Positions 44,701-53,021 are shown, counted from the stretch's first letter. The stretch is 64,000 nucleotides of DNA from UTCHB3 sp002050155 (GCA_030584105.1 CP129491.1:2914001-2978000), one strand, 5' to 3'. A program made the numbers and translations. Notes: generated by a model from the sequence alone, not told the origin.

Positions 44701-45154
44701 CGGTAATATGAGCCAGGAGCAGATGGCGCAAATGCAAAGGCTGCAACAACAGCAGGAATCGATTAAAAAATCGCTCGATGAAATGAACAAAGAAGCGAAA
44801 GCCGCCGGTAAAACCAAGAGCATTCCGGCTGACCTGAATAAACTTTCGCAGGATATGCAGGAAGTGATAACCGACATGAAAACCGGTAAATTCAATGACG
44901 ATTTGATTAAAAAACAGGATAAAATCCTATCTAAAATGTTGGATGCCACCCGCTCGATAAACGAGAAAGATTTTGAAAAAGAGAGAGAATCTTTCACCGG
45001 AACAAACATTAAGAAAGATTCACCCGGTGCACTTAACTTAGACGGCAAAAAGGGGAAACGGAATTATTCCGAGAATATAGATAAAGCCCTGCAGGGTGGC
45101 TTTACGAAAGATTTTGAAGATTTAACGCGGAAATATTACAATATAATTAAATAA
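41798..45154 (+). CDS. Large DUF4175-like membrane protein with Gln/Met-rich coiled coil
   Basis: This 1118-residue protein has two or three N-terminal membrane helices (IVFIVSALLFTLFSL; TVLFYTWLGVTGGSLVHFIL; LLPLTLCVLLLSGSAFGF), then a region of Ig-like beta domains (about residues 195-500), then a long charged coiled coil rich in Gln, Met, Lys and Glu (about 510-1000). The layout fits DUF4175 proteins of Bacteroidota. It starts at TTG 41798, since no ATG is near. It follows the DUF4159 gene by 47 bp, a pairing seen in this phylum. Function is unknown; a structural envelope role is plausible. Confidence 0.75.
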   Translation: MSKELQYKEIISKLTRFENRRLIAELTVGAQIVFIVSALLFTLFSLVESIFFFESAARTVLFYTWLGVTGGSLVHFILTPLYRRYFVTRSDPLRSAALAGSMFPEVKDDLINAMQLLNLESNRGYSEKLAVAAFDEIYERVKELEFSSAVSFARGKKLLPLTLCVLLLSGSAFGFSSGMREAGGRLINYSSEFLPPQKHSFEVKPGNIEVARDDSVSISVKVSGAPADELNLFIKDESQPDFVKETIKPGKDGLFRFTVPAIKYTIKYYATVEDSRSLSYEITVTDKPIIRAFNLSVTPPAYTGEKPFEQTDNGNIAAIKGTAVAFSLESNKELSAASLEFMQGLSVPLEVNGTTATGRFKVSGDNEYFIKLTDTKGYSNSSPVKYSIRASYDAPPEITMVSPDSNTVLPRSQRQALSLQISDDFGFSGLNLHFRISKSKDKSTVQQKFTAIPVPFNRAVKETSVDYTWSLAQLFLSQGDEVTYYLEVLDNDQVSGPKSAKTREYIVRVPTLEELFAFGEKKQNEIQKELSEVLKEADQLQKEMEKVANELKKDNRELSFDEKEKLEKLIDKYQKLQEKAEQLSQKMEDLQQNLNENNMFSPQTMEKFKELQKMLDQVTNEEMKKLMEKMANNLQNLNRKDAQMNLENMKMDEEQFKQSIERTMNLLKRIQIEQKTDELIKRAQELQEQLNKLQEETKNSNPKNSEQLAKKQDNIKEQLKALEKEMQELRDKMKDLKDMPNDKAADLQKELQKQQNQELSDDAKKNMQQGNMQQAMHNQSQISKNMQKMQQGLQEMQNMMAQANQMQTMADMMKVINDILDLSKQQEALKQKTQNGSPSALMNKEMREQDNIRRNLDKTINKLGELSKKTFAVSPEMAKSLGDAKRMMNKALENMQERRNRDASGDQGKAMASLNEAASLMQDALSQMMQQGGSGQGGMMSLMQQMAQMAGQQMELNQKMQQLMKGNNGNMSQEQMAQMQRLQQQQESIKKSLDEMNKEAKAAGKTKSIPADLNKLSQDMQEVITDMKTGKFNDDLIKKQDKILSKMLDATRSINEKDFEKERESFTGTNIKKDSPGALNLDGKKGKRNYSENIDKALQGGFTKDFEDLTRKYYNIIK

Positions 45155-45504
45155 AATTCTTCCCTACCGGTTGCACAGATGCTTTTAGTTTAAGGCGTGA
45201 TTCTTATCCTTTCTTACGCGCCCGGCTGAAAAACCGTATGCGCAACCGGTTTTTTATTTTTGCCCCTCTTTCCACCTTCCGGCGCACCCGGTAGAATTAT
45301 GCCGTTCTTTCCGCCTTCCGGCACTTGCCGGCATTAAGCCTTTCCATCTAACTTTGTCCGTTCCTTCCAACTTCCCATTGTTGCTGATGGTACTTTTACC
45401 GTTCCTCATAGCATTTAGCCGTGTATCAATTTTCTTTAAGGCACATTTAAAAAACTTTCGTAACTTGAAGTTGCGTAAATCTTTATTTCACTAACGGAGG
45501 TATA
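45155..45504. other. Gap between DUF4175 and first M16 gene
   Basis: This 350-bp gap holds a terminator (45229-45260) and then a pyrimidine-rich tract with CTTTCC(A/G)CCTTCCGGC repeated at about 45267 and 45310. A GGAGG ribosome site precedes ATG 45505. No gene is seen. Confidence 0.5.
45229..45260 (+). terminator. Terminator after the DUF4175 gene
   Basis: AAAACCG and CGGTTTT form a 7-bp stem, followed by TTTTATTTTT on the plus strand. Confidence 0.65.
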
Positions 45505-46857
45505 ATGAAAAGATTTGGGTCTTATCTGATCCTTGCTCTCTTTTTTACCGCTTTTAGTTCCTTTGGGCAATTGAAAGTGGACTACACCTACTACAAACTC
45601 GATAACGGTTTAAAGGTGGTTCTTTCGCAGAACACTTCGGCACCGTTGGTAACTGTTGCGGTTTATTATAACATCGGCTTCAGAATTGAACCGAGAAACC
45701 GAACAGGCTTCGCCCATCTTTTCGAACACATGATGTTTCAGGGATCGAAAAATCTTGGGAAGATGGAGTATATCAAGCTCGTTCAATCCAACGGCGGTAT
45801 TTTGAACGGTTCGACCCGTTTTGATTTCACCAACTACTTCGCCATTGTTCCGGCGCATAAGCTCGAAACACTTCTTTGGGCGGAAGCCGATAGAATGTCG
45901 GGCTTGGATATAACGGAGGATAACCTGATAAACCAAAAAGGGGTTGTAACAAACGAAGTGAAGGTTAATGTTCTCAACCAACCTTACGGTGGGTTCCCAT
46001 GGCTCGATCTACCGCAAGTTGCCAACGAAAACTGGTATAACGCACACAACTTCTACGGCGATCTTGCAGACTTAGACGCTGCCACTTTAGTAGATGTTAA
46101 AGATTTTTTCAGTAAATATTACATACCAAACAACGCTGCGTTGGTTGTAACAGGTGATTTTGATCTGAATGAGGCAAAGGCTTTTATACAGAAATATTTC
46201 GGGAAAATACCCGCAGGTAAACTTCAGCCGGTTCCTGATATAGCAGAACCACTTCAACAGAAAGAAAAAATTTCAGTGAAGGTGGATTCACTTGCGAACA
46301 AGCCGGCTTTGGCGCTCGGATACAAGATGCCGCCGGTTGGGTCACCCGAATATTTTGCTATGGGAGTGATTGACCAGATACTTCTTCAGGGGCAGGATAG
46401 CCGCCTCTACCGCAAACTTATCGCTGAAAAAGGATATTATTCAGGCATTAGCGGAGGGATTAACTCAGGTTTGGGCAATATGTTCAACTATAACGGGCCC
46501 ATGCTTTGGGATATGTATCTTCTGCATGAAGGTGATGTGAAAGCAGAAGATATTTTGCACGATATTGATGAGGTTATTACTGAAGTGGCGGAAAAACCAC
46601 TTTCGCAGGAAGAGATTAACCGTGCATTGGTGAAAATGCGCTCGAATCTTTACGATGTTATCGAAGGCAGTTTCGGGTTCGGTCTCGCCGATATTCTGGC
46701 ATGCTATGCCCTGTTTTATGACGACCCGGGTAAGGTGAACTCGTTGGAGGATTCTTTCAGGAAAGTTACCCCTGAACTGATTCAAAAAACCGCGAAAGAG
46801 TATCTGCGCAGTAGCAACAGAACCGTTCTTAAACTTGTTACTGCAAACGGAAATTAA
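45505..46857 (+). CDS. M16 family zinc peptidase (active-type subunit)
   Basis: This 450-residue secreted protein has a signal peptide (MKRFGSYLILALFFTAFSSF). The M16 site HxxEH is intact in FAHLFEHMMFQGS, with the downstream metal Glu expected in the NEVKVN region. The C-terminal half is the non-catalytic M16 domain. It lies 14 bp upstream of a second M16 gene that lacks the site. The pair should form a heterodimeric periplasmic or outer-membrane peptidase, as in pitrilysin-like complexes. Confidence 0.92.
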   Translation: MKRFGSYLILALFFTAFSSFGQLKVDYTYYKLDNGLKVVLSQNTSAPLVTVAVYYNIGFRIEPRNRTGFAHLFEHMMFQGSKNLGKMEYIKLVQSNGGILNGSTRFDFTNYFAIVPAHKLETLLWAEADRMSGLDITEDNLINQKGVVTNEVKVNVLNQPYGGFPWLDLPQVANENWYNAHNFYGDLADLDAATLVDVKDFFSKYYIPNNAALVVTGDFDLNEAKAFIQKYFGKIPAGKLQPVPDIAEPLQQKEKISVKVDSLANKPALALGYKMPPVGSPEYFAMGVIDQILLQGQDSRLYRKLIAEKGYYSGISGGINSGLGNMFNYNGPMLWDMYLLHEGDVKAEDILHDIDEVITEVAEKPLSQEEINRALVKMRSNLYDVIEGSFGFGLADILACYALFYDDPGKVNSLEDSFRKVTPELIQKTAKEYLRSSNRTVLKLVTANGN

Positions 46858-46871
46858 AGGAGGTTAAGAAG

Positions 46872-48245
46872 ATGAAACAGAGAATATTTTCAACGCTTTT
46901 CGCCGTTTTGCTCTTTGGGTTTTCGCTTTACGCACAGAAAGAGCAGCCCCCTGTTGGCGGCACTCCTAAAGATTTTAAAGTTCCGGAATATAAAACGGTT
47001 ACGCTTGATAACGGTTTGAAGGTTACGCTGATACCTTACGGCAAAACACCAAAGGCAACAGTCCGGTTAATTGTAAGAACGGGCAGCCTTAACGAGCCCT
47101 CAAATGAAGTTTGGATAGCAGACCTTGCAGCTGACCTTCTTTCGCAGGGTACTGCTACAAAATCTGCGCAGCAAATCGCTGAAGAAGTAGCCTCTTACGG
47201 TGGCGAGCTTTACACCGGTGCCGGTGCTGAGCAATCTTCCGTTGGTGCCGATGTCCTTTCGGAGTTCACACCCAACCTGATCAGGTTGATTGGTGATTTG
47301 GTAATGCACCCACTTTTCGATTCGAAAGATTTCGAAAGGATCAAAGGTAATTACCTTACAAACTTAGCCGTAAGCCAGACTTCACCCGGCTCGATAGCAG
47401 CTAAAGAACTGAACAAAGTTGTTTACGGAAGCCACCCTTTTGGGAGCACAGAACCTACCGAAGAGGCGCTGAAAGGTTATACGGTTGAAATGGCGAAAAA
47501 ATACCATTTTTCTAACTGGGGCGCGCAAAGATCGCACCTGTATGTTTCCGGATATTTTGATGAAGCGGCAGTTCTGAAGGCAATTAAGGAAACCTTTAAC
47601 GGTTGGCAAAAGGGACCTGATGTGCTGATTAACCCGCCAAAAATTGAGAATGTTAAGAAATTCTCGTTGGTTAATCGCCCCGGTTCTAAGCAATCGAAGG
47701 TTATTTACGGCATCGGTGCGATCGACCCCACTTCTCCTGATTATGTTCACTTTATTGTGATGAACTCGTTGCTTGGCGGTTCTTTTGGAAGCCGGATAAC
47801 ATCGAACATCAGAGAAGATAAAGGCTACACCTACTCGCCGGGCAGCTATTTAGCGGTTCGTTATCACTCCGGTTTCTGGTCGGAAGACGCCGATGTTACC
47901 ACCAATGTTACCGGTCCCGCTATCAAAGAGATTCGCTACGAAATTAACCGCTTAGCGAATGAACTACCATCTGAGCAGGAATTGCAGGGAATAAAAAACT
48001 ACGAAGCAGGGATTTTCGTCCTGCGTAACTCAAGCAGAACGGGCATCATCGGGCAGCTTAATTTCATTAATTTCCACGGTTTATCTGACGAATATCTGAA
48101 AACCTACATAAAGAACATTATTGAAACTACGCCTGCACAAGTATCAGAGATGGTTAAAAAATATCTCGATACCAATAAATTCACTCTGATTATTGTGGGT
48201 GACGAGGCAACGGTTAAACCTCAGATTGAAGAGATTGGGTTTTAA
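46872..48245 (+). CDS. M16 family peptidase partner without the zinc site
   Basis: This 457-residue protein has a signal peptide (MKQRIFSTLFAVLLFGFSLYA). It shares the M16 fold (LDNGLKVTLIPYGKTPKATV, VMNSLLGGSFGSRITSNIRE, KGYTYSPGS) but has no HxxEH; the corresponding stretch reads WIADLAADLLSQG. The Arg/Tyr substrate pocket RxxxGYxY-like (IREDKGYTYSP) is kept. It probably shapes the substrate chamber of the heterodimer with the gene 14 bp upstream. GGAGG precedes ATG. Confidence 0.9.
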   Translation: MKQRIFSTLFAVLLFGFSLYAQKEQPPVGGTPKDFKVPEYKTVTLDNGLKVTLIPYGKTPKATVRLIVRTGSLNEPSNEVWIADLAADLLSQGTATKSAQQIAEEVASYGGELYTGAGAEQSSVGADVLSEFTPNLIRLIGDLVMHPLFDSKDFERIKGNYLTNLAVSQTSPGSIAAKELNKVVYGSHPFGSTEPTEEALKGYTVEMAKKYHFSNWGAQRSHLYVSGYFDEAAVLKAIKETFNGWQKGPDVLINPPKIENVKKFSLVNRPGSKQSKVIYGIGAIDPTSPDYVHFIVMNSLLGGSFGSRITSNIREDKGYTYSPGSYLAVRYHSGFWSEDADVTTNVTGPAIKEIRYEINRLANELPSEQELQGIKNYEAGIFVLRNSSRTGIIGQLNFINFHGLSDEYLKTYIKNIIETTPAQVSEMVKKYLDTNKFTLIIVGDEATVKPQIEEIGF

Positions 48246-48288
48246 TTTGGCTTCTTAACCGTCGGATTTTTTGCAAGTAGAGTTAACG

Positions 48289-48327
48289 AAGAGGAGCTGT
48301 TCCTTGGTGGCAGTTCCTCTTTTTTTA
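48289..48327 (+). terminator. Terminator after the M16 pair
   Basis: GAGGAGCTG (48291) pairs with CAGTTCCTC (48311, one G-T pair), followed by a run of eight T. Confidence 0.8.
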
Positions 48328-48404
48328 TTGTTAAATTTATCGCGGTTGGTAAAGGTTTTCAGTAGTAAGTGTCTTTTTAAGAATAATTAGTTCCAACTGA
48401 AGGG

Positions 48405-48929
48405 TTACTTTTTCTTTTTAAGTTCTTCTTTTCTTTGTTTAAGCAGTGCTGTAACCTTTTCATATACGGGTTGGGGTGCCCGGCTTATCAGGATAGCTTC
48501 AAAGAGACGGGAATTTTCCAACCGCGCAAAAAAGCCGATTTGAATATCTTGTGATGTGCTTTCGGCGATCATTATGCCGTTAAATTTTCCGGAAAATGTG
48601 CCTCCTTTCAGGTTCTCGATATCTTTGTAGAAAAGTACCACTTCTTTGGAGGTCAGAAAGAACTCGGAGGCGACAATTCTGTCGTCCAATGCATGAATTT
48701 TGAATGGCACCACCCGCCAAACTTTGTAGAAAAAAGCGTTTATCCCGAGCAGCAACACCACCACGATGAAGAAAAAGAGGTAGTGCACCAGGCGGGGCGA
48801 GGGGTCAGCGATGAACGGCACGATGTACATTCCGAGAAGCATCGAAACGGGGATGTTGCCGTAGCGATAAGCGAACTTCAAAAACCGGTTGTAGGTGAAA
48901 ACATGGTCGATTTTTTGTCCGGTTGCCAT
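48405..48929 (-). CDS. Two-helix membrane protein of unknown function
   Basis: This 174-residue protein starts at ATG 48929, overlapping the aminotransferase stop (TGATG). Two membrane helices at about 30-80 are followed by a soluble beta-rich part (FKIHALDDRIVASEFFLTSK, VVLFYKDIENLKGG) that resembles the PH-like domains of small membrane proteins. The tail is basic (EELKKKK). It is the last gene of the sugar cluster, and the tight overlap suggests co-translation. Function is unknown. Confidence 0.6.
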   Translation of the reverse strand: MATGQKIDHVFTYNRFLKFAYRYGNIPVSMLLGMYIVPFIADPSPRLVHYLFFFIVVVLLLGINAFFYKVWRVVPFKIHALDDRIVASEFFLTSKEVVLFYKDIENLKGGTFSGKFNGIMIAESTSQDIQIGFFARLENSRLFEAILISRAPQPVYEKVTALLKQRKEELKKKK

Positions 48930-50011
48930 CAAAACCTGTTCATTACTTCGATTACTTTGTGAATATCATCGGGTGTGTGGAAGAATGAAACCGGCAGGCT
49001 AAGTGTTGTAGCGTGAATTTCTTCCGAAATCGGGTATTCGCCTTCAATAATTCCCTTCATCGCATTTTGCTTGTTTGGTGAAACGGGGTAGTGAATCTCC
49101 GTTTTAATTCCGTTTTGGAACAAATATTCCTTCAGCTTATCCCTTTTTGGGTGGCGAATATTGAAAATGTGGTAAACATCGTAGAAATCGGGCGAAACAA
49201 CGGGTTTAATGAAATCATCCTTCAACCCCTGCAGATAAAGAACTGCAAGTGCTCTTTTGTGATCGTTAATTTCATCAAGCCGCTTCAGTTTGATTGAAAG
49301 AAAACCGGCTTGTACTTCATCCAAACGGGAGTTATACCCCACCACTTCGTTGTAGTATTTAACATCGGAGCCGTAGTTTCGCAGTCTTTTAATTTTGTTG
49401 TAGAGCTCTCCGGTTTTCATCAGAAGTGCGCCGCCGTCGCCAAGTGCGCCGAGATTTTTCGTGGGGTAAAAGCTAAAAGCGCCATATTCACCGAAAGTGC
49501 CGGTTGGCTGCCCCCGCCATTTTGCACCGTGGCTTTGTGCCGCATCTTCAATTAAAACGAGGTTGTGTTTCCGTTTAATCTCCATAATTTGCCCCATTTC
49601 GCACGCTTTTCCATAGAGGTGAACCACCATCAAGGCAACGGTGCGAGGGGTTATTTGCTCTTCAATTTTTGAGGGGTCGATGTTGTAAGTGTGAATATCC
49701 GGCTCGACCAAAACGGGTTTTAGTCCCGCGTGAAGTATCGCAAGAATTGTGGCAATATATGTGTTCGAGGGGACGATAACCTCGGAATTGGGCGGAAAAC
49801 CGAAGGCTTTCAGCGCCAGAATAAGTGCATCAAGCCCGGAGGCGACACCGAGGCAAAACGGTGCGCCGTTGTATCGGGCAAATTCTTCCTCAAAATTTTT
49901 TACTTTGTTGCCGAGTATATACCACCCGGAATCTAATGTATCCGCAAACGATTTTTTATACTCTTCGAAGAAAGGTGCATTCAGCTTGCCCAGGTTTTCG
50001 TATTCTGTCAA
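48929..50011 (-). CDS. DegT/DnrJ/EryC1/StrS aminotransferase (FdtB/QdtB-like)
   Basis: This is a roughly 360-residue PLP aminotransferase for nucleotide sugars. GVASGLDALILALKAFG and PSNTYIATILAILHAG lead to EDAAQSHGAKWRG and SFYPTKNLGALGDGG, where Lys forms the Schiff base. GYNSRLDEVQAGFLSIKLKR is typical of the family. I chose TTG 50011, preceded by GAGGA, over a more distal GTG. With the FdtA-like isomerase just upstream it should make a dTDP-3-amino-3,6-dideoxyhexose (Fuc3N or Qui3N type) for surface polysaccharide. The start region is duplicated upstream. Confidence 0.88.
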   Translation of the reverse strand: MTEYENLGKLNAPFFEEYKKSFADTLDSGWYILGNKVKNFEEEFARYNGAPFCLGVASGLDALILALKAFGFPPNSEVIVPSNTYIATILAILHAGLKPVLVEPDIHTYNIDPSKIEEQITPRTVALMVVHLYGKACEMGQIMEIKRKHNLVLIEDAAQSHGAKWRGQPTGTFGEYGAFSFYPTKNLGALGDGGALLMKTGELYNKIKRLRNYGSDVKYYNEVVGYNSRLDEVQAGFLSIKLKRLDEINDHKRALAVLYLQGLKDDFIKPVVSPDFYDVYHIFNIRHPKRDKLKEYLFQNGIKTEIHYPVSPNKQNAMKGIIEGEYPISEEIHATTLSLPVSFFHTPDDIHKVIEVMNRF

Positions 50012-50082
50012 TTCAATTCCTCGCTGCTTATTGAACCCGTAGCGCCGCCACACCGTTTACCGCTGTTTTCGTATTCTGTCAA
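49997..50082. repeat. Duplicated start region of the aminotransferase gene
   Basis: GTTTTCGTATTCTGTCAA occurs at 49997 and 50065 (68 bp apart), and each copy is followed by a CCTCG ribosome-site complement. The outer copy overlaps the FdtA stop (TTGA), so it probably shows the original junction. Confidence 0.85.
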
Positions 50083-50447
50083 CTGTACTCCTCGTGGATA
50101 TAGTCGTCACGGTCATATTCAGTAGAGGCGAGCACGAGGAGGATGGCATCTTCGCTGAAATTGTGCATGATGTGCCAGTCTTGCGGTTCAAGGATCAGGC
50201 ATTTCGAGGGGCTGTCTAACCTGAAAGTAAGTTTTGTGGTGCCGTCGTTGTTATAAACATCCACACTTCCTTTGATACAGATTGTAGCCTGCACGGTTTT
50301 TTTGTGGCGGTGCCGTGCGCGTGGGAGGTTTTTTGTGTTATTGTAGATATAGTAAACCCTTTTGATCTGGAAAGGTACTATCTTTTCAATAACAGTCAGT
50401 GAACCTCTCTCGTCGCTGTTGGTCGGAAGATCGATTAAATAAGCCAT
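50079..50447 (-). CDS. dTDP-4-oxo-6-deoxyhexose 3,4-ketoisomerase (FdtA/QdtA-like)
   Basis: This 122-residue cupin begins MAYLIDLPTNSDERGSLTVI, typical of the WxcM/FdtA family. RARHRHKKTVQATICIKGSV contains the catalytic His pair, and PQDWHIMHNFSEDAILLVLA and YDRDDYI close the fold. It moves the keto group from C4 to C3 before amination by the downstream aminotransferase. ATG 50447 overlaps the stop of the upstream glycosyltransferase (TGATG). Confidence 0.88.
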   Translation of the reverse strand: MAYLIDLPTNSDERGSLTVIEKIVPFQIKRVYYIYNNTKNLPRARHRHKKTVQATICIKGSVDVYNNDGTTKLTFRLDSPSKCLILEPQDWHIMHNFSEDAILLVLASTEYDRDDYIHEEYS

Positions 50448-51562
50448 CAATTCCTCAGGAAAGAATTTTCTTCAAAAACATTATAAACGCCTGTAAGTTT
50501 TCGGAACAAAAACACCGCCGGAGATACCGCACGAAGCTTGTTTTTGCGAGCACCGTTGGGGTCGAAACCGGGATATTTTGCCGTAATTTCTTTTTTTAAT
50601 TGATTCAATCTCAAAATATACGGTTTATAAAAGATATTTAATACATTTTGACTCAAAATACGCCTTCCGAGTTCAATCTTTCCGCCTTTTAGGAACCTGA
50701 GATAGTGGAAATGGTAAAAAATTACGGGAAATTCTTCGCCTGTTGTCAGTTCTCTGCCGGTAATTTTGGTGGATGTTGAAGTGTTGCGTGTGGCTACTTT
50801 GGAACCGTCAGAGTCGTTCTCACCGGTGCTTTCACTGCTTCCAGCTTGTGAGTTGGTGCCGGTAAAAGACACAGGCTCGGTGCGTTTGGCTTCACCATAT
50901 TCAACTTTAAAATCGTATTGCTGCACATTCCAGGCGGCAATTCCGCCGCCTAAATGTTTCATCACATGAACGCCGGGGAACCTTTCAGTCCAATCATCCA
51001 GATAGAGTTGGTCGCCGAACTTTCCGTCTTCGTATCTGTCGTAGCACCACTCTAAACAGCGCTCCCGCCACCATGTTAGCGCTGTTCTTCCTTTTTCGTC
51101 ATTTTTGAAAGTAACAAACTGCACGCAATACTTCCCGCTTTTCACCTCTTTGTTGTATTTAGGTGAATATCTGTGCTCGGTAAGCAGAATTGAGTTTTCA
51201 CCCATTTCCTGAAAAATTGGCTCGGGTGAAGAGTAAAAAAAGATGTCGGCATCGATATAAGTGCAATTTTCAACCGGAAAGTTGTCAAGAACATACAAAA
51301 TTGTTGATGAGGTTGAAGTCCAACAATACTCGGCAATCGATCTGTCAGGTTTAACTGCGAGCAGATGTTTATCCTCAAACTCTTTCAGAGAGATAACGGT
51401 GGTGTTTTTCAGCGCCATTTCCGTTAGAATTTCCCTTGATCTCTCGTCAAAAGCAAATATAAAAAGATGAAAATCGGGGATGTGTCGCACCATCGACTCG
51501 TGAAGTGCAAGCCCTCGTGTAAGGTAGTTGGAATCAAATAATGTGCAAAAATTTAATGTCAT
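50447..51562 (-). CDS. GT-A type glycosyltransferase-like protein with Ser/Thr/Gly insert
   Basis: This 371-residue protein begins LNFCTLFDSNYLTRGLALHE and has a DxD-type motif in CTYIDADIFFYSSPEP, as in family 8/77-like transferases. QLYLDDWTERFPGVHVMKHL and GGGIAAWN are acceptor-side features. At about residues 225-276 a Ser/Thr/Asn/Gly-rich stretch (GTNSQAGSSESTGENDSDG) interrupts the protein just before VIFYHFHYLRFL. It lies in the sugar cluster, so it probably adds a sugar to a surface glycan. Donor and acceptor are unknown. Confidence 0.75.
   Translation of the reverse strand: MTLNFCTLFDSNYLTRGLALHESMVRHIPDFHLFIFAFDERSREILTEMALKNTTVISLKEFEDKHLLAVKPDRSIAEYCWTSTSSTILYVLDNFPVENCTYIDADIFFYSSPEPIFQEMGENSILLTEHRYSPKYNKEVKSGKYCVQFVTFKNDEKGRTALTWWRERCLEWCYDRYEDGKFGDQLYLDDWTERFPGVHVMKHLGGGIAAWNVQQYDFKVEYGEAKRTEPVSFTGTNSQAGSSESTGENDSDGSKVATRNTSTSTKITGRELTTGEEFPVIFYHFHYLRFLKGGKIELGRRILSQNVLNIFYKPYILRLNQLKKEITAKYPGFDPNGARKNKLRAVSPAVFLFRKLTGVYNVFEENSFLRN
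50735..50890 (-). repeat. Low-complexity coding insert in the glycosyltransferase
   Basis: About 52 codons rich in Ser, Thr, Gly, Asn and Asp lie between the GGGIAAWNVQQYDFKVEYGE and PVIFYHFHYLRFL segments, which look contiguous in function. Confidence 0.6.
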
Positions 51563-51605
51563 TCTATTTTAACTGTCAGAGTGTTTTCGTGTGTGTCTTA
51601 TTATA

Positions 51606-51665
51606 TTTATTGTGCCTGTAAATATTTATTGTGCCTTGTAAATATCTGTTATGCCCCGTAAATCG
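51606..51665. repeat. Three ~20-bp imperfect repeats upstream of the glycosyltransferase gene
   Basis: TTTATTGTGCC(T)TGTAAAT-like units start at 51606, 51625 and about 51645. They lie in the 160-bp gap between the FkbM and glycosyltransferase genes. Confidence 0.6.
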
Positions 51666-51722
51666 ACCCCGTGAAAATTTCGGAGCCTTTGCAAATCCGG
51701 AAACCCTTGCCGGGAAAAAACC

Positions 51723-52685
51723 TTATTGGCTGAAAAGTTTCAAAAATTTCTCTTTAACCGCGGGGAGGAATTTCAGTTTGAAAACCTCTCTTTTTAACCG
51801 CTGTTGAGAATAACGGAACATTTCTTTAAATATTGCGTCGTTGAACAGTTTTTCACCCTTTAAGGCAATAACCATCGAGTAGCCAAATTGCCCGTCAAGC
51901 ACGGCAAATACCCACCCGAGCAGATACTCCCGTTTTGTAAGCTCACCGGCAGGGTCTGAAAAATCGTTAAAGTATTTAAGTTCTGCCCATCCGGGTGCAG
52001 ATTTGTGCGAGTAATAAACAAAATTCCGCATTTTTTGCGGTAAGTTAAGCCTTTCAACTAACCGGCTTTGCAGCCTTTGCGAGCCTTTCACCGTCATTGC
52101 GCCCAACCAGAAAGGCAGCCGCTCAAAATATGCAAACACTTCGTGAAGTTTATCTTCACCTTTGTAAGAATCCATTAAGCCCGGTTCCAGTTCCACAACC
52201 AAAGTTTGCTTTTGTGTTTTTTCAGGCAACGATTTAAAGATGCTTAGATCAATTCCCTGTGAATCAGTTTTTAACCAGTCGATTTTGCTTAGTTTAAGAT
52301 CATCGAGCACCCTGTTAAGCGAAACATTTTTAAGACTGATTTTCTCTTTAACCTTAAATTTCTCAGCAAAAGCCCACTCTTCTAAGGCTTCACTGTCAGG
52401 CAGAAGCGTGCTTGAGCAGTAAGGTGATTGCGTCAGATAAAAATCGGTTGACTCCGAATCGCTCCCTGAAAGAATTGAATTGAAGATGTAAAGTTTTTTG
52501 AACCCTTTGGACTCATCAGAGATGTAGCCGAACTGCCTGTCGTCAGCATCGAAAGCGAGACAGATTGCATATTTGGCAAATTTTGCCCAGCTTTTGTGAA
52601 TGTTCCCCGAGGCGCCCACATCCACAAGCACGGGGGGATTGTTTTTCAGTATCTCAGTTTGAAATATTTTATCTATAAGGTTCAT
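51723..52685 (-). CDS. FkbM family methyltransferase
   Basis: This 320-residue SAM-dependent methyltransferase has motif I as PVLVDVGASGNIHKSW, an acidic ribose-binding strand in CLAFDADDRQF, and IDWLKTDSQGIDLSIFKSLP, typical of FkbM (cf. IKIDVEGxE). FkbM enzymes O-methylate sugars or similar groups. Its place in the sugar cluster suggests it methylates the surface glycan. ATG 52685 is used. Confidence 0.8.
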   Translation of the reverse strand: MNLIDKIFQTEILKNNPPVLVDVGASGNIHKSWAKFAKYAICLAFDADDRQFGYISDESKGFKKLYIFNSILSGSDSESTDFYLTQSPYCSSTLLPDSEALEEWAFAEKFKVKEKISLKNVSLNRVLDDLKLSKIDWLKTDSQGIDLSIFKSLPEKTQKQTLVVELEPGLMDSYKGEDKLHEVFAYFERLPFWLGAMTVKGSQRLQSRLVERLNLPQKMRNFVYYSHKSAPGWAELKYFNDFSDPAGELTKREYLLGWVFAVLDGQFGYSMVIALKGEKLFNDAIFKEMFRYSQQRLKREVFKLKFLPAVKEKFLKLFSQ

Positions 52686-52690
52686 TTCTT

Positions 52691-52888
52691 TTGCAATAAT
52701 CTTTGGCTAAAAGCGCATCCCTACTAAAAAGGTTACTTCAACGGGTGTTTATTTGTTTGCAATATTCTTTGACTAAAAGCGCATCCCTACTAAAAAGGTT
52801 ACTTCAACGGGTGTTTATTTTTTTGCAATATTCTTTGACTAAAAGCGCATCCCTACTAAAAAGGTTACTTCAACGGTTGTTCATTTGT
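52691..52888. repeat. Three copies of a 66-bp tandem repeat
   Basis: Units starting TTGCAATATTCTTTGACTAA begin at 52691, 52757 and 52823, followed by AGCGCATCCCTACTAAAAAG and a TTACTTCAACGG tail. Copies differ at a few sites. The period is a multiple of three, so a spurious open frame crosses it. Confidence 0.92.
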
Positions 52889-53021
52889 CAGAATCCCTTG
52901 AGTGCATAAATACCCCCTTGAGTGCATAAGTAATTTCGCAAGCGAATAAGTAACTTCGTAAGTGTATAAGTAATTTCGCAAGCGAATAAATACCCCCGTG
53001 AGTAAAGGTGAAGTCTTCAAA
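52889..53021. repeat. Short interleaved repeats after the 66-bp array
   Basis: CTTGAGTGCATAA occurs twice near 52898 and 52917. GTAATTTCGCAAGCGAATAA occurs twice (about 52929 and 52969), with a variant between. No gene is seen. Confidence 0.7.

Noticed and set aside
52703..52909. Plus-strand frame with three 22-residue repeats
   Set aside because: A 66-bp tandem repeat keeps any frame open because 66 is a multiple of three. There is no start signal and it is antisense-side to the cluster.
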